A stretch of 64,000 nucleotides of DNA from Paragordius varius (GCA_964247055.1 OZ176057.1:62001-126000); one strand, 5' to 3'. Counted from the first letter of the stretch, positions 51,340 through 64,000 are shown. Notes: generated by a model from the sequence alone, not told the origin. Made by a program: numbers and translations.

Positions 51340-52510
51340 CTACCGAGTAATCCCTATCACCAATAAACTATATAAACTACTTCTCAAGAAGCTGGTTTTA
51401 GATTGAAGCGAAATACTACAGATGATATAGCCAATAGTAATGCTATAATATCGAGATATAACAAAATCGGTAAAAGTTTGTACTTTAATTTTTTGGACTT
51501 CAGTATGGCATTTGACATATTCAACCATGACTCTCTCTGGAAGATTTTTCAATCTTGGAGAATTTCATCCCACAAAATACTTTTGTTGCAAACGGTGTGT
51601 TCTAAGCAAACAGCTGCGATCAAAGCACAATACGGTCCCATCGACTGGTTTCCTATTCTCAGAGGTGTGGGACACGGATGTGTTTTTTCCCCGTCCTATT
51701 CAACTTATACACAGAAACTTTATTCCGAAATTGTGAACTTTGGCAACATATTGGAGTCCGCATCGATGGTCTTACTGCACGCAATCTCCGATACGCTGAT
51801 GATACAGTTCTCTTGACTAAATCTCATCCGGACATTATTTATCTCCTAAATAGATTACAGTCGAAGCAAGTTTTATGGGTCTGAATCTTAATCTCTCCAA
51901 ATTTTATTCAAAAATACTCAACGCTCCCCAGATACAATATCACTTAATGCATCCTCTCTCGATGTAACCGATTACTGTAAGTATTTGGGTTCAATAAGTT
52001 CAGATCTCAACATACGAGCAAGGCCTGCATTAGGGGCTACCATAGGCATGCTGTTCAGATATGAACTTTTCGGTTATAAGAGTTTTAACCAAATCAGCCC
52101 TAAAAGCAATGGTTTACACCGTCGATTTTTAAAATTTTAATCATAGGTAAGTAAATCCACCGACAAAGTCCAATTTTTTTCAAATGTGGTGTTCCCGGAA
52201 AATTTTACGTACCTAGAAAGCCCACATCTCTAATTCATATATATATATATATACATAACTTCCTCAAACATCAATCAAATATCTAGGCTACATTCTTCGA
52301 TCCGATGCCCTTAAGAAAAAACATTCTCCCTGAGTTAGTCGATGGGACTCGCAAAAGAGGCCGCTCCAAAAAGTGGTTTTTCCATATTATTAAATCAATT
52401 GCAAACCTTACACTCTCCCAAATAATTTGAAAGTCTCAAGATCGTCTGGAATGGAAAACGCTTATTTATGAGAGAGATAAGAGTCGTTACGCGAATAACT
52501 CTTAAACAAA
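51340..52510 (+). mobile_element. RTE-like LINE fragment upstream of laccase B
   Basis: RT pieces lie in two frames. One (51403-51816) has FNFLDFSMAFDIFNHDSLW, resembling palm motif A, and GPIDWFPILRGVGHGCVFSP. The other (51678-51884) continues with LFNLYTETLFRNCELW and the catalytic LRYADDTVLLT. A degraded C-terminal tail (DGTRKRGRSKKWFFH, DRLEWKTLIYERDKSRY) is at 52345-52505. It is the counterpart of bases 1-900, with several percent difference and indels. No 5' endonuclease part was found, so it is 5' truncated, as is common for LINEs, or was cut by later rearrangement. Confidence 0.8.
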
Positions 52511-53456
52511 CATAAAAAAGAACAAATTTACGATATGACCTGTCCGTGACTATTGAGTCTAGGATTTGACTTCATATAGACTCGCGTATCCGGCGCTTTG
52601 AACTATATTAGTGATTACAGTGCGAGTTAGGGATGCCACTTTTGCTAGTCAAAATTTATCTTATATTTAACCTATTATTATTTTTTAAATCTATTTATTG
52701 GGTATCGTAAGATAATTGAAATAAATGTAAAAATCTTTTACCGTCATTTCTTTATTGTTATTTTTACTCAAAATACTGACTTCTTGGAATTTTGTAGGTT
52801 TTTTAAGAATCTATATTATGACATATTTACGTAGGATTTCATTTATTGTACATATTAATTAATTGTATTCCAATAAATGTTCTAGAATGTTTTTTGATTC
52901 AGGCTAGCAAAAAAATAAAATAACCTCCTATAGCCCATTTGATATCACTATACTATGAATTTCAGCTTTAAAATCAGAATATAAATATATAGAAATATTA
53001 TTTCAAAAGATTAACATTCATATTATAGCCTAAGGTTATTTAAAATTAAAATGGATAATTTAATCTATGTAATAGATTTCATGGAAAAATGCAACGTAAA
53101 AAATTGAAATTATTATAAAATTTTGTGATAATGCCAAATTAACAGTTTTTGGACAAAGGATTTTTGAAAGATTTCCAAGATAAAAAATAATTATACTTTT
53201 GAATCTTTTTATCGAGTGTGTAAATATAAAAAATATTTTGTCACATATTATGTATATTAAATATTATAAAAAAATGTTTTGTAATAATCTAACCATATTC
53301 GAGGTATTGTTTGGACTCCAGGGTAAATCTATATCAATTTTATATATGTGATGATAATTTTTTCATGAAAACTTTTTAATATAATTTTAAATCTTTAATT
53401 TGTAAATAATGCTTAAATTAAACTCAAATGTTAAAAATGTTTGATGTCTTATCGAT
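52511..53456. other. AT-rich stretch before laccase B; no gene seen
   Basis: It matches 901-1914 with many differences. No exon or promoter was recognised, so the 5' end of laccase B is as unresolved as that of copy A. Confidence 0.6.
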
Positions 53457-56400
53457 TTGTTAGTTTTGTCTGTTGTTTTGTTTTGTGAAAATGTCTCAAA
53501 CTCCGAAATGTATTGGAGATCCAGCTTAATAAGCCAACATCATCCTTGTAATCGGCCTTGCCATGCATTTACGAAGTCTTTGGAATGCACGTACAATTTT
53601 GTGGTCACTGTTGAACACACAAATTATACGTGTGGCAAATGTCAACTTAATACCACCAGCTATTTGTAAGCTTTTATTATATAAAAAATAGCATTACACC
53701 AATTTTACTGTAGGACAGGATTTTAAAAAATAATAATAACTCGTAATAAATATTTAATTTTAGGAAAAGAGCGTCGAAGGAAATGACTTTAAATATTGTT
53801 ATTTACATGTTAAATTACAAACGATTTTAATTTTTAAGCCAATACACATAATCCATGCACTTCGGATTGGGATTTTAACCTTTAAAAATAACCGGACGGT
53901 TTATAGACACAGATTTTGACGGTCAGAGTCCTTGAAATACAGGCTTAGTTCTTTCGTTAAAAAAAACTAAGCAAACACCAATCATATTGTATTAATATTT
54001 TCACAATATTAAAAAACGTCATGAATAATTTGATATTAATATATATCATCCAATTATTTAAAAATTATATTTTAAATAGGATAAAAACATATGTTGAGTT
54101 CTTAAATTATTTACAAAAGCAGTCAAAGTCACGGTCATAATGGTAGACCCAATCTAATTAGTAATTTTATGACAGATCCAAAAATATAAGCCTATCGGAT
54201 TGCCAGGGTCAAGAATGTGTGCTAGGAGATGCCTACCAGCGAGTCGTATATCTTGTCAATCGATTCCCTGGACCTGATATAACGGTTCATTGTGCGTCTA
54301 CTCCTCTAATTAACCATAACTTATCGTGAAAGATTTTTTAACGTTTTAGGTTTGCGAAGGCGATAAAATCGTAGTTTATGTTACCAATTCCATTTTGAAT
54401 GAAGAAGCTATCACGATTCATTGGCATGGAATGCATCAAATTGGAACGCCTCACATGGATGGAACACCAATGGTTACTCAATGTCCCATTTTAAAGGGTG
54501 GATATTACATTAACTAATTTGTATGGTTTCAAAAATGCTTGATTCTTTTCTTATGTTTTTATTTGTATCTACCGTTTTAGAATCGCTATAACAATTTTGC
54601 TATTACAATTCAAGCGAAATAATTAATGATTATTGCATGGCTTTTCATTTCAAGCAATAATTATTTTTACGAATGTCAATTAGGAGCTATTTTCCGTTAT
54701 GATTTTTCCCCAAACCCAGGAGGTACAGCCTTTTGGCATTCACATACAGCGTTTTTGAGGGCGGATGGTTTAGTTGGTCCGTTGATTGTACGAAAACGCA
54801 TTCAACATATACCTAAATGGTTTGAGGAAAAATTTTATATAAATTTAAAATCTTTTGACAAATTGCCATTGATTCCAACTATAACTCCGATCCAAAATGA
54901 AATATATGATCAGGTTTTTCTCTATGATCAAATAATATTATTAAAATGATTAATATTAAACATTTTTTGTCCATGCAACATTTAGCGCCAATCATCCTCA
55001 ACTTCCCCTATCCCTCCAAACAATAATACGCATTCCAAAATCAAGTATAGAAGTTTGTATCGAAAGAGACAAAAACATCAAGTTTGCTTACGAGAGTATG
55101 CCCAACATTTATTTGCTCAGGATCAGGACAATGTTATTATCGTGCAAGAATGGAAACATGATATAAGCCTAGTGGATTACATGCTGATAGATGCAAAAGC
55201 CAAATGCCTCGTAATTAATGGACGGAAAGGAACGCCTAAATCTCCACCCGCTATAACGGTCATTAATCGCAAAAATTATTTTGGCGGCGCAAATAAACTG
55301 GACAAATCGGGTGATGACGAAGCAAACAACAACTGTCAAGACGACATCCCATGGGTTCGAATAATTAGCAATGGGTTTCTTTCATGTCCCATACAAGCAC
55401 ATTTAGAGGGACACAGGTAGGTTGTTGTTTAATTTATTATAAAGAAAACTTTACGTTTGTCAAAGATTACTTGTAGTAATCGAATATTCACTATAAATTC
55501 ATATAATTTTAGCTGAATTATAATTGCAATATAATAATAACGAGATGATTTAGTTTAAAATAAAAAATTAGTATGATACAGACGCCAAATAATTAACTTA
55601 CACGGTGTATCTAATATTTATTTCATCATTCATTAATGTTTTTTGACAATTTTTGCAGTTTGGGTACGCTAATTTTTTTCTGATCAAATATAGGCTCAAA
55701 TTAATTGCTTTGGATGGGATTGAGTTGAAGGATTCTCCAATATTTGATATATTAACCATATTCCCGGGTGAGCGATTAGATGTCCAACTGATTCAAACTG
55801 ATTTCCCTGCCAGAGAACAACGACCGCCAAGCGTAGAATGGGAAAGTTTTGCATTGCATTGGATTTCTCATGGCGATTGCCTTGTTAAAGGTATTCATGC
55901 AAATGCAACATCATACATCGTTTATCGAAACCAGGATATCACAAATAGCCTTAGTAAACAAGTAGTAGATGATGACTATGAGGATTGTAATGGAGAAATC
56001 ATGACAGCAACAGCAACAAGTCCACAAAACAATTTTGATCAACTTTTACAGAGTGTTATGGAAATGAATTTGAACCCGTCCAACATACCCAATAAGGCGT
56101 TTGATTGGCAAGTTGCGCTGAATACATCAATAGTATATATATACAATTTACAATTAAAATTCACCCACAAATTCAAATTCACCCTTGAACAATTCAAATT
56201 CACCCTTGAACAATTCAAATTCACCCTATTTCAGGCTAATATACCTTAATATTAAATATATCTTAATGGCATATTTCATTTTTTTTTCAGTATTATTTTA
56301 TCTAAACAAAATTTTATTTTTAAAAAATATATAAAATATAAGTAATTTTTATTTTAAAAAACAATTCGAATTGTTCGAGGGTGGAATTTTTGGAGGGTGA

Positions 56401-58433
56401 AATTGAATTGTTTAAGGGTGAATTGGACCTGCAAATGGCAACTTATTTTATCTATAGTAATTACTTTACATTACATCTTTTGTAGATTTTTAACCCAACA
56501 CATATGGAAGATTTTAATCAAAATGACCGATATATCCGATTAAATGACATACAGCCTCTCGAAAAAACGAAAATAATTTATGATAATATAGGGTCTCTTT
56601 CAAATTTGGCGCAAGATACGCTTGTGGTGGACCATAAAATATTTTTGTTTGTGGATAGTCCAATCATATATGAGAGTAAGATTGTATCTTGACATATTAA
56701 TATTTCTTATGAATGATAATCATTCATTTTATAGTAATATCGCTTTTATTTTAATTAACACAGACATGCCGATTTTCAATAACATTTCATATCGGGCTCC
56801 AAGTCACCCGCTCTTGACACAATTTTCCCAAATCGATAAAGAGCAATTCTGTAATTACGAGACTCACCCGCATTGCAAATATGAATTCTGCGCCTGTACT
56901 CACCTGTACAACATACCGCTAGGGTCAGTTATTGAGCTCATATTAGTAGACGAAGGTAAAACCATCATTTAAAGGCATTGATTATTTTCTGTTTATGGCT
57001 ACATATATAAAGGCGTATTTGTATATCTTTTAGGGCTAAATGGTGAATATGATATCCATTCAGTGCATTTACATGGCAGCTATTTCATCGTTTTGGCTCA
57101 ACAAAAAATGGGTCCCAATGTCACTATTGAAAGGGTTACTTATTTATTTTCAATCATTCAATCATAATCAAAATAAAAATAATCTTTTAATGATTCTCAA
57201 TATATTTCAGGGCTGGGAGCCGGTTCTAAATGTTAAGGGCCGGTTCCGGAACAACTAAATTTTTAGAGAACCAACGGGGTTCCGGTTCCAATTGTTCAAG
57301 AATCACCCCGGTTCCGGTTAAAAACCAACGCTGTTCTAGGTTCCACTTGCTCAGGAACCGACCCGGTTCCAGTTCCACTTTTTTTGAACCGGTTTCAAGC
57401 CCTGATATATTTTGCGGATTTCACGGGGCTTGCGAGTCGCAGAATAGGCTTTAAACTAATCTAATCAATATATTTATCTATCTTAATACTCTAATTTAAA
57501 ATATATTGGGTAAAATAATACGCTCTTGGTGAGAATGAAACAAATTTTTGTTTTCATGACTGTTTAATCACAGAATACCGATAATGACGTACCATTTGAG
57601 GACGTCTAAATAGGTGTTTCATTTTAACTTTGAAATTAATAAATTTTTTTTTCCACAGATAAAGTTGTTGGATGAGAATGGGAAACTAAGGCGCAACTAT
57701 AGGCATTACAGTGTGAAGGATTCAGTTTCAATCCCAGAAGGTGGCTACACTATTGTGCGCTTTAGGGCCGACAATCCAGGTTTCTTTTTTCTTTTATGCA
57801 ACATTTATAACAATGTGAATTTTGCTGTATTACAAATAAACTTTGTAAAATTTGACTAAATGGTTTTAATTCAAAAAAATAATTTAAATATAAAATTGAG
57901 TGTATATCCGATTCTCTTTTTATTATTTAGCAATTCAAAACGATAGGTTTAATTAAATCAAGTATAAAAGTGTGGGTGCTTTATAAAAAATGTTTGTCAT
58001 TTAGCTTTTATGTTTTGTCTTTATGATTTCTATTTTTCCTGTATCTCCTACAAAGACCTGTTTGAAAACTTGCATAATTATAAATCATTACAGGGTGGGG
58101 TTGAACACAGAAACTAATTCAATTAATGGGTGCATTTATAAGTCCCTAAAAAATATCGTATTTTAAATATAGGCTGAGAATTCTCAGGAAATTGTTTTCA
58201 AGCTGATATCATAATAAATAACTATTATCGTAATTTTAATAGGAAAATTCGGAATTTTTTATATTTATGTTTTTGATTTAGGCTTTTGGATGTTTCACTG
58301 TCATTTGCACTTTCATTTGTTCCAAGGAATGGCTGTCGTTTTCCAAATAGGAAATATCACTCAAATGAGACCAACGCCCTCTAACTTTCCTCAATGTGGT
58401 CCCTGGCTTTCATCTTATCCAACTCATCTTTAA
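53457..58433 (+). CDS. Laccase-like multicopper oxidase, copy B (mosaic paralog)
   Basis: The exon plan is that of copy A: about 53464-53665, 54191-54284, 54350-54497, 54684-54913, 54986-55416, 55694-56132, 56486-56675, 56764-56955, 57034-57134, 57659-57779, 58282-58433. Splice phases hold. Copper motifs HWHGMHQ, FWHSH, HSVHLHG and [13 protein letters not shown] are all present. B reads VGPLIVRK and RVVYLVNRF, closer to other laccases as I recall them than A's VGLIVRK and VMYLVNNRF, so B keeps the more ordinary N-terminal half. Up to 55057 it differs from A by many substitutions and indels; from 55058 on it is nearly identical at a constant offset of 51516. As in A, no start ATG is found ahead of the hydrophobic exon 1. 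Confidence 0.88.
56157..56432. repeat. Intronic TTCACCC/GGGTGAA repeat (laccase B)
   Basis: This is the same inverted and direct repeat arrangement as in copy A, with the same number of 21-bp units, in the intron after exon 6. Confidence 0.6.
57208..57404. mobile_element. hAT-type MITE in laccase B intron
   Basis: This is the same insertion as at 5692-5888: the same 197-bp length, the same CAGGGCTGGGAGCCGG end and the same flanking ATATATTT duplication (57200-57207 and 57405-57412). It was inherited by duplication and is not an independent insertion. Confidence 0.88.
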
Positions 58434-58978
58434 AATTCTAAAATAACCGTCATAATTTGTAAATTTTGTACAATTGTGAATAAACTTGTGATATATATAT
58501 ATATCTATTATATTTATTTGATTTGTAAGTTTTGTTTGAGCACTTAAGATTTAAAAATATTTTTAAGTTAATTGGTAAATTAACGTTATAGCTTTTTTGC
58601 TTTTATTTGTGTTCCTTAGAAATTCGAAATATTATCATTTATTGGTAATGGATGGATTGATTGAGTTATCACATGTCTGATGAGACGGATATTTGTATAA
58701 CATTGTATGACAAAATATATGGGCTCATTAATAAACATAAAATGTGCATATTTTGTGTCTCTTTCAAAATGAGATGACAATGCGACAAAATTAAAAGTAA
58801 TACTTAATAAATAAAAAACCATTTAGACCACATATGTAATGTAATTAAACCTATTAAATGAAGTATAATTGTTAAATAATATGAGTGTAATTTGTAAACT
58901 TTTCTCAAAATAATTAAACAAAAATTATCCAATCATGGAGGTAATGTAGGCTTATTCATATAATGTTCTAAGGTCGAA
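58434..58978. other. 3' region of laccase B to satellite; no gene seen
   Basis: A candidate AATAAA is at 58479-58484 and a short AT run follows. The sequence matches 6918-7462 with very few differences. Confidence 0.7.
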
Positions 58979-59945
58979 AACTCCATCTATCCTAATACTG
59001 AAAAGGGTGGTTTCGGTGGCGGATGTATGTAAACTCAATATACGAATATCCACTAAGACAGTTGCATCAATCAGGTCCAAGTCGTACAAAAAATCGTCCG
59101 GCAAAATCTGTTCAAATTGGTTCTCAGCCAAATCAACCACCATTCTTAACTCCATCTATCCTAATACTGAAAAGGGGTGGTTTCGGTGGCAAATGGATGT
59201 AAACTCAATATACGAATATCCATTAAGACAGTTGCATCAATCAGGTCCAAGTCTTACAAAAAACCGTCCGGCAAAATCTGTTCAAATTGGTTCTCAACCA
59301 AATCAACCAACCTTCTTAACTCCATCTAACCTAATACTGAAAAGGGGTGGTTTCTGAGACGGATGGATGTAAACTCAATATACGAATATCCATTAAGACA
59401 GTTGCATCAATCAGGTCCAAGTCTTACAAAAAACCGTCCGGCAAAATCTGTTCAAATTGGTTCTCAACCAAATCAACCAACCTTCTTAACTCCATCTAAC
59501 CTAATACTGAAAAGGGGTGGTTTCTGAGACGGATGGATGTAAACTCTATATACGATAATCCATTAACACAGTTACATCCAAATCAGTTGTCAACATTCCT
59601 AACTCCATCTATCCTAATACTGAAAAGGGGTGGTTTCGGTGGCGGATGGATGCAAACTTAATATACGAATATCCATTAAGACAGTTGCATCAATCAGATC
59701 CAAGTCTTACAAAAAACCGTCCGGCAAATTCTGTTCAAATTGGTCAACCAAATCAACCAACCTTCTTAACTCCATCTAACCTAATACTGAAAAGGGGTGG
59801 TTTCGGAGACGGATGGATATAAACTCTATATACGATAATCCATTAACACAGTTACATCCAAATCAGTTGTCCAACATTCCTAACTCCATCTATCCTAATA
59901 CTGAAAAGCGGTGGTTTCGGTGACGGATGGATCCAAATCATAATA
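58979..59945. repeat. Short satellite array downstream of laccase B (~6 monomers)
   Basis: The monomer order is the same as in the array after laccase A, including the two shortened monomers of about 113 bp. There are a few substitutions (for example AAACTTAATATACG near 59655) and slightly different changes in the last units. It ends in the same GGTGACGGATGGATCC edge. Confidence 0.92.
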
Positions 59946-60533
59946 AGATTATCTATGTATACCAACATCAAAAACATCTAATGCTTTAAGACATTTTCCT
60001 TTTCATATAAATCCAATACAGCTCTCTCACTGTAAATACTTATTTACAAAAAAATTTTGTTATAACTATTATTTAATTAATGTTTTATTATTTAAACCCC
60101 CAAAAATGGGGTCACTATATCATCAAAAAATAAATAATATAATCATATATAATATATTGAGATATGGTGTGGTTATTTTTAGAATCTATTTTTCGTGTCT
60201 TGTCAAAAATCAATTAGAGGAGATAGCGATTCCGTTACCCTTAATTTTTTAAAACACTAATATTTTCTACAACCAACATCAAAGTTATTGGCAAGATTTA
60301 TTTTAAAAACTAAAACTAAAACCCTCTTGTGTTAATTACACCTCTACATATTTCTTAAAAATAAAATATAGACAAAACGGAAAAACTTAAAGCAAATTTT
60401 TTAATATAAGAATATCCATATTTGTTAAAACAGTGTTGTCCACTCTTTTCAGTATTAACCAGCTCTAAAAAATGTTAAAACATATAAAATTGAATTTCAA
60501 TCAAAATTTAAGGTTTTGTAGATGATATATAAT
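59946..60533. other. AT-rich satellite right flank, third copy
   Basis: It matches 8431-9017 and 44691-45287, and is closer to the first. It ends in the hAT target sequence TATATAAT at 60526-60533. No gene was seen. Confidence 0.85.
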
Positions 60534-60544
60534 TAAGGTGACCA
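60534..60544. mobile_element. 11-bp hAT terminal stub at a duplication junction
   Basis: TAAGGTGACCA, the first 11 bases of the hAT terminal repeat, directly follows its target sequence TATATAAT. The next base (60545) jumps to laccase intron 1 sequence equal to 2239 onward. The rest of the transposon is absent. This is not the footprint expected of simple hAT excision, which would restore the right flank. Confidence 0.8.
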
Positions 60545-62946
60545 TTATTTACATGTTAAATTACAAACGATTTTAACGTTTTTAAAGAGGGCCTTATAAG
60601 TGCAAGGCAATGCGCACATATTCCATGCACTTCTGATTGGGATTTTAACCTTTAAAATAACCGGACGGTTTATAGACACAGATTTTGACGGTCAGAGTCC
60701 TTGAAATACAGGCTTAGTTCTTTCGTTAAAAAAAACTAAGCAAACACCAATCATATTGTATTAATATTTTCATAATATTAACGTCATGAATAATTTGATA
60801 TTAATATATATATATAATCCAATTATTTTAAAATTTAGTTTTAAATTTGGATAAAAACATATGTTGGGTTCTTAAAACTGATTATTTACAAAAGCAGTCA
60901 AAGTCACGGTCATAATAATGCGTTTAGACCCAACCTAATTAGTAACTATATGACAAATCCGAAAATATAAGCCTATCTGATTGCCATGGTCAAGAATGTG
61001 TGCTAGGAGATGGCTACCAGCGAGTTATGTATCTTGTGAATAATCGATTCCCTGGACCTGATATAACGGTTTATTCTGCGTCTACTCCTCTAATTAACCA
61101 TTAATTATCGTGAAAGACTTTTACTATACATGTTTTAGGTTTGCGAAGGCGATAAAATCGTAGTTTATGTTAACAATTCCATTTTGAATGAAGAAGCTAT
61201 CACGATTCATTGGCATGGAATGCATCAAATTGGAACACCTCACATGGATGGAACACCAATGGTTACTCAATGTCCCATTTTAAAGGGTGGATATTATATT
61301 AATTAATTTGTATGGTCTTAAAAATGCTTGATTGTTTTCTTATGTTTTTATTTGTATCTACCGTTTTAGAAATCGCTAAAAAATTTAGCTTTACATTTCA
61401 AGTCTCGAAGATTAATTAATGTGTTATTGCATTGGTTTTTATTTCAAGCAATTAATTATTTTTACAAATGTTAATTAGGAGGTATTTTCCGTTATGAATT
61501 TTCCGCAAACCCAGGAGGTACAGCCTTTTGGCATTCACATACAGCGTTTTTGAGGGCGGATGGTTTAGTTGGTCTGATTGTACGAAAACGCATTCAACAA
61601 ATTCCTAAATGGTTTGAGGAAAAATTTTATATAAATTCAAAATCTTTTGACAAGTTATCTCTGATTCCAACTACAACTCCGATCCAAAATGAAATATATG
61701 ATAAGGTATTTCGTTATAATGTCAAATATTATTTTTGAAATGAATAACCTAAAACATTTTTTGCCAATGCACATTTAGCGCCAATTCTCAACTTCTACTC
61801 TCCCTCAAAACAATAATACGTCTTCCAAAATCAAGTATAAAAGTTTCTATCGAAAGAGACAAAAACATCAAGTTTGCTTACGAGAGTATGCCCAACATTT
61901 ATTTGCTCAGGATCAGGACAATGTTATTATCGTGCAAGAATGGAAACATGATATAAGCCTAGTGGATTACATGCTGATAGATGCAAAAGCCAAATGCCTC
62001 GTAATTAATGGACGGAAAGGAACGCCTAAATCTCCACCCGCTATAACGGTCATTAATCGCAAAAATTATTTTGGCGGCGCAAATAAACTGGACAAATCGG
62101 GTGATGACGAAGCAAACAACAACTGTCAAGACGACATCCCATGGGTTCGAATAATTAGCAATGGGTTTCTTTCATGTCCCATACAAGCACATTTAGAGGG
62201 ACACAGGTAGGTTGTTGTTTAATTTATTATAAAGAAAACTTTACGTTTGTCAAAGATTACTTGTAGTAATCGAATATTCACTATAAATTCATATAATTTT
62301 AGCTGAATTATAATTGCAATATAATAATAACGAGATGATTTAGTTTAAAATAAAAAATTAGTATGATACAGACGCCAAATAATTAACTTACACGGTGTAT
62401 CTAATATTTATTTCATCATTCATTAATGTTTTTTGACAATTTTTGCAGTTTGGGTACGCTAATTTTTTTCTGATCAAATATAGGCTCAAATTAATTGCTT
62501 TGGATGGGATTGAGTTGAAGGATTCTCCAATATTTGATATATTAACCATATTCCCGGGTGAGCGATTAGATGTCCAACTGATTCAAACTGATTTCCCTGC
62601 CAGAGAACAACGACCGCCAAGCGTAGAATGGGAAAGTTTTGCATTGCATTGGATTTCTCATGGCGATTGCCTTGTTAAAGGTATTCATGCAAATGCAACA
62701 TCATACATCGTTTATCGAAACCAGGATATCACAAATAGCCTTAGTAAACAAGTAGTAGATGATGACTATGAGGATTGTAATGGAGAAATCATGACAGCAA
62801 CAGCAACAAGTCCACAAAACAATTTTGATCAACTTTTACAGAGTGTTATGGAAATGAATTTGAACCCGTCCAACATACCCAATAAGGCGTTTGATTGGCA
62901 AGTTGCGCTGAATACATCAATAGTATATATATACAATTTACAATTA

Positions 62947-63201
62947 AAATTCACCCACAAATTCAAATTCACCCTTGAACAATTCAAATTCACCCTATTT
63001 CAGGCTAATATACCTTAATATTAAATATATCTTAATGGCATATTTCATTTTTTTTTCAGTATTATTTTATCTAAACAAAATTTTATTTTTAAAAAATATA
63101 TAAAATATAAGTAATTTTTATTTTAAAAAACAATTCGAATTGTTCGAGGGTGGAATTTTTGGAGGGTGAAATTGAATTGTTTAAGGGTGAATTGGACCTG
63201 C
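62947..63201. repeat. Intronic TTCACCC/GGGTGAA repeat (laccase C), one unit shorter
   Basis: The arrangement is as in copies A and B, but with one fewer 21-bp unit. This is the only length change noticed between A and C. Confidence 0.6.
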
Positions 63202-63976
63202 AAATGGCAACTTATTTTATCTATAGTAATTACTTTACATTACATCTTTTGTAGATTTTTAACCCAACACATATGGAAGATTTTAATCAAAATGACCGAT
63301 ATATCCGATTAAATGACATACAGCCTCTCGAAAAAACGAAAATAATTTATGATAATATAGGGTCTCTTTCAAATTTGGCGCAAGATACGCTTGTGGTGGA
63401 CCATAAAATATTTTTGTTTGTGGATAGTCCAATCATATATGAGAGTAAGATTGTATCTTGACATATTAATATTTCTTATGAATGATAATCATTCATTTTA
63501 TAGTAATATCGCTTTTATTTTAATTAACACAGACATGCCGATTTTCAATAACATTTCATATCGGGCTCCAAGTCACCCGCTCTTGACACAATTTTCCCAA
63601 ATCGATAAAGAGCAATTCTGTAATTACGAGACTCACCCGCATTGCAAATATGAATTCTGCGCCTGTACTCACCTGTACAACATACCGCTAGGGTCAGTTA
63701 TTGAGCTCATATTAATAGACGAAGGTAAAACCATCATTTAAAGGCATTGATTATTTTCTGTTTATGGCTACATATATAAAGGCGTATTTGTATATCTTTT
63801 AGGGCTAAATGGTGAATATGATATCCATTCAGTGCATTTACATGGCAGCTATTTCATCGTTTTGGCTCAACAAAAAATGGGTCCCAATGTCACTATTGAA
63901 AGGGTTACTTATTTATTTTCAATCATTCAATCATAATCAAAATAAAAATAATCTTTTAATGATTCTCAATATATTT

Positions 63977-64000
63977 CAGGGCTGGGAGCCGGTTCTAAAT
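63977..64000. mobile_element. Start of the hAT-type MITE in laccase C
   Basis: The window ends 24 bases into the same MITE found in copies A and B (CAGGGCTGGGAGCCGG), preceded by ATATATTT. Confidence 0.8.

Larger units (their letters stand above)
60545..64000 (+). pseudogene. Laccase-like multicopper oxidase, copy C (lacks exon 1; cut by window end)
   Basis: Visible exons: 60972-61068, 61139-61286, 61479-61705, 61779-62206, 62484-62922, 63255-63444, 63533-63724, 63803-63903. It follows copy A almost base for base (offset 58306, then 58285 after the loss of one 21-bp intronic unit) and shares A's VGLIVRK and VMYLVNNRF variants. One coding change was noticed: LILVDEG in A reads LILIDEG here. 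The copy begins inside intron 1, so the Cys-rich exon 1 and any signal peptide are missing, and the promoter would be replaced by satellite flank. Unless a new first exon is used, it should not make a secreted laccase. The last two exons, including the HCH motif, lie beyond the window. Confidence 0.82.

Noticed and set aside
1-64000. tRNA or rRNA genes
   Set aside because: Read for conserved blocks on both strands and none recognised. A covariance-model scan was not possible, so small RNA genes could have been missed.

Overview
This is AT-rich animal nuclear DNA. Genes are split by short GT-AG introns, and the space between them is filled by non-LTR retrotransposons of the RTE/BovB type, hAT DNA transposons, a hAT MITE and a very large satellite array. 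The multicopper oxidase (laccase-like) genes have the arthropod-type layout: a Cys-rich N-terminal segment, then three cupredoxin domains. An arthropod is the best guess; I cannot name the species.

Layout. 1-900: 3' part of an RTE-like LINE. 1915-6917: laccase copy A. 7463-8430: short satellite array of about 6 monomers. 8430-9017: AT-rich flank. 9018-12194: hAT element copy 1, a fold-back structure. 12822-22660: gene for an AUH-like enoyl-CoA hydratase (eight recognised exons). Its 7.1-kb intron holds one RTE LINE (minus strand) split by a second RTE LINE (plus strand). 22700-24560: old degenerate tandem repeat. 25923-44690: about 111 satellite monomers of 169-170 bp with higher-order repeats. 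44690-45287: the same AT-rich flank as at 8430. 45288-48428: hAT copy 2, with an intact 8-bp target duplication. 48437-51330: AT-rich, no gene seen. 51340-52510: RTE-like LINE fragment. 53457-58433: laccase copy B. 58979-59945: short satellite array. 59945-60533: the same flank again. 60534-60544: an 11-bp hAT stub. 60545-64000: laccase copy C, lacking its first recognised exon and cut by the window end.

The main biology is segmental. Laccase, short satellite array, flank and hAT form a block that has been copied repeatedly. Copy B is a mosaic: its 5' part differs from A by many substitutions and indels, then from base 55058 it is nearly identical to A. Copy C is nearly identical to A throughout, but starts abruptly in intron 1 at a junction inside the hAT terminal repeat. 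hAT copies 1 and 2 look identical up to 11309/47579, then diverge and have different right flanks. This pattern fits repeated unequal exchange between repeats. It could also partly reflect haplotype duplication in the assembly, and only reads spanning the junctions can decide.

The only clearly functional-looking genes are laccase A and B (every copper-ligand motif is present across the exons) and the AUH-like hydratase (conserved core, but one exon needs two compensating shifts). Identity statements are by-eye comparisons. No alignment or database search was run.
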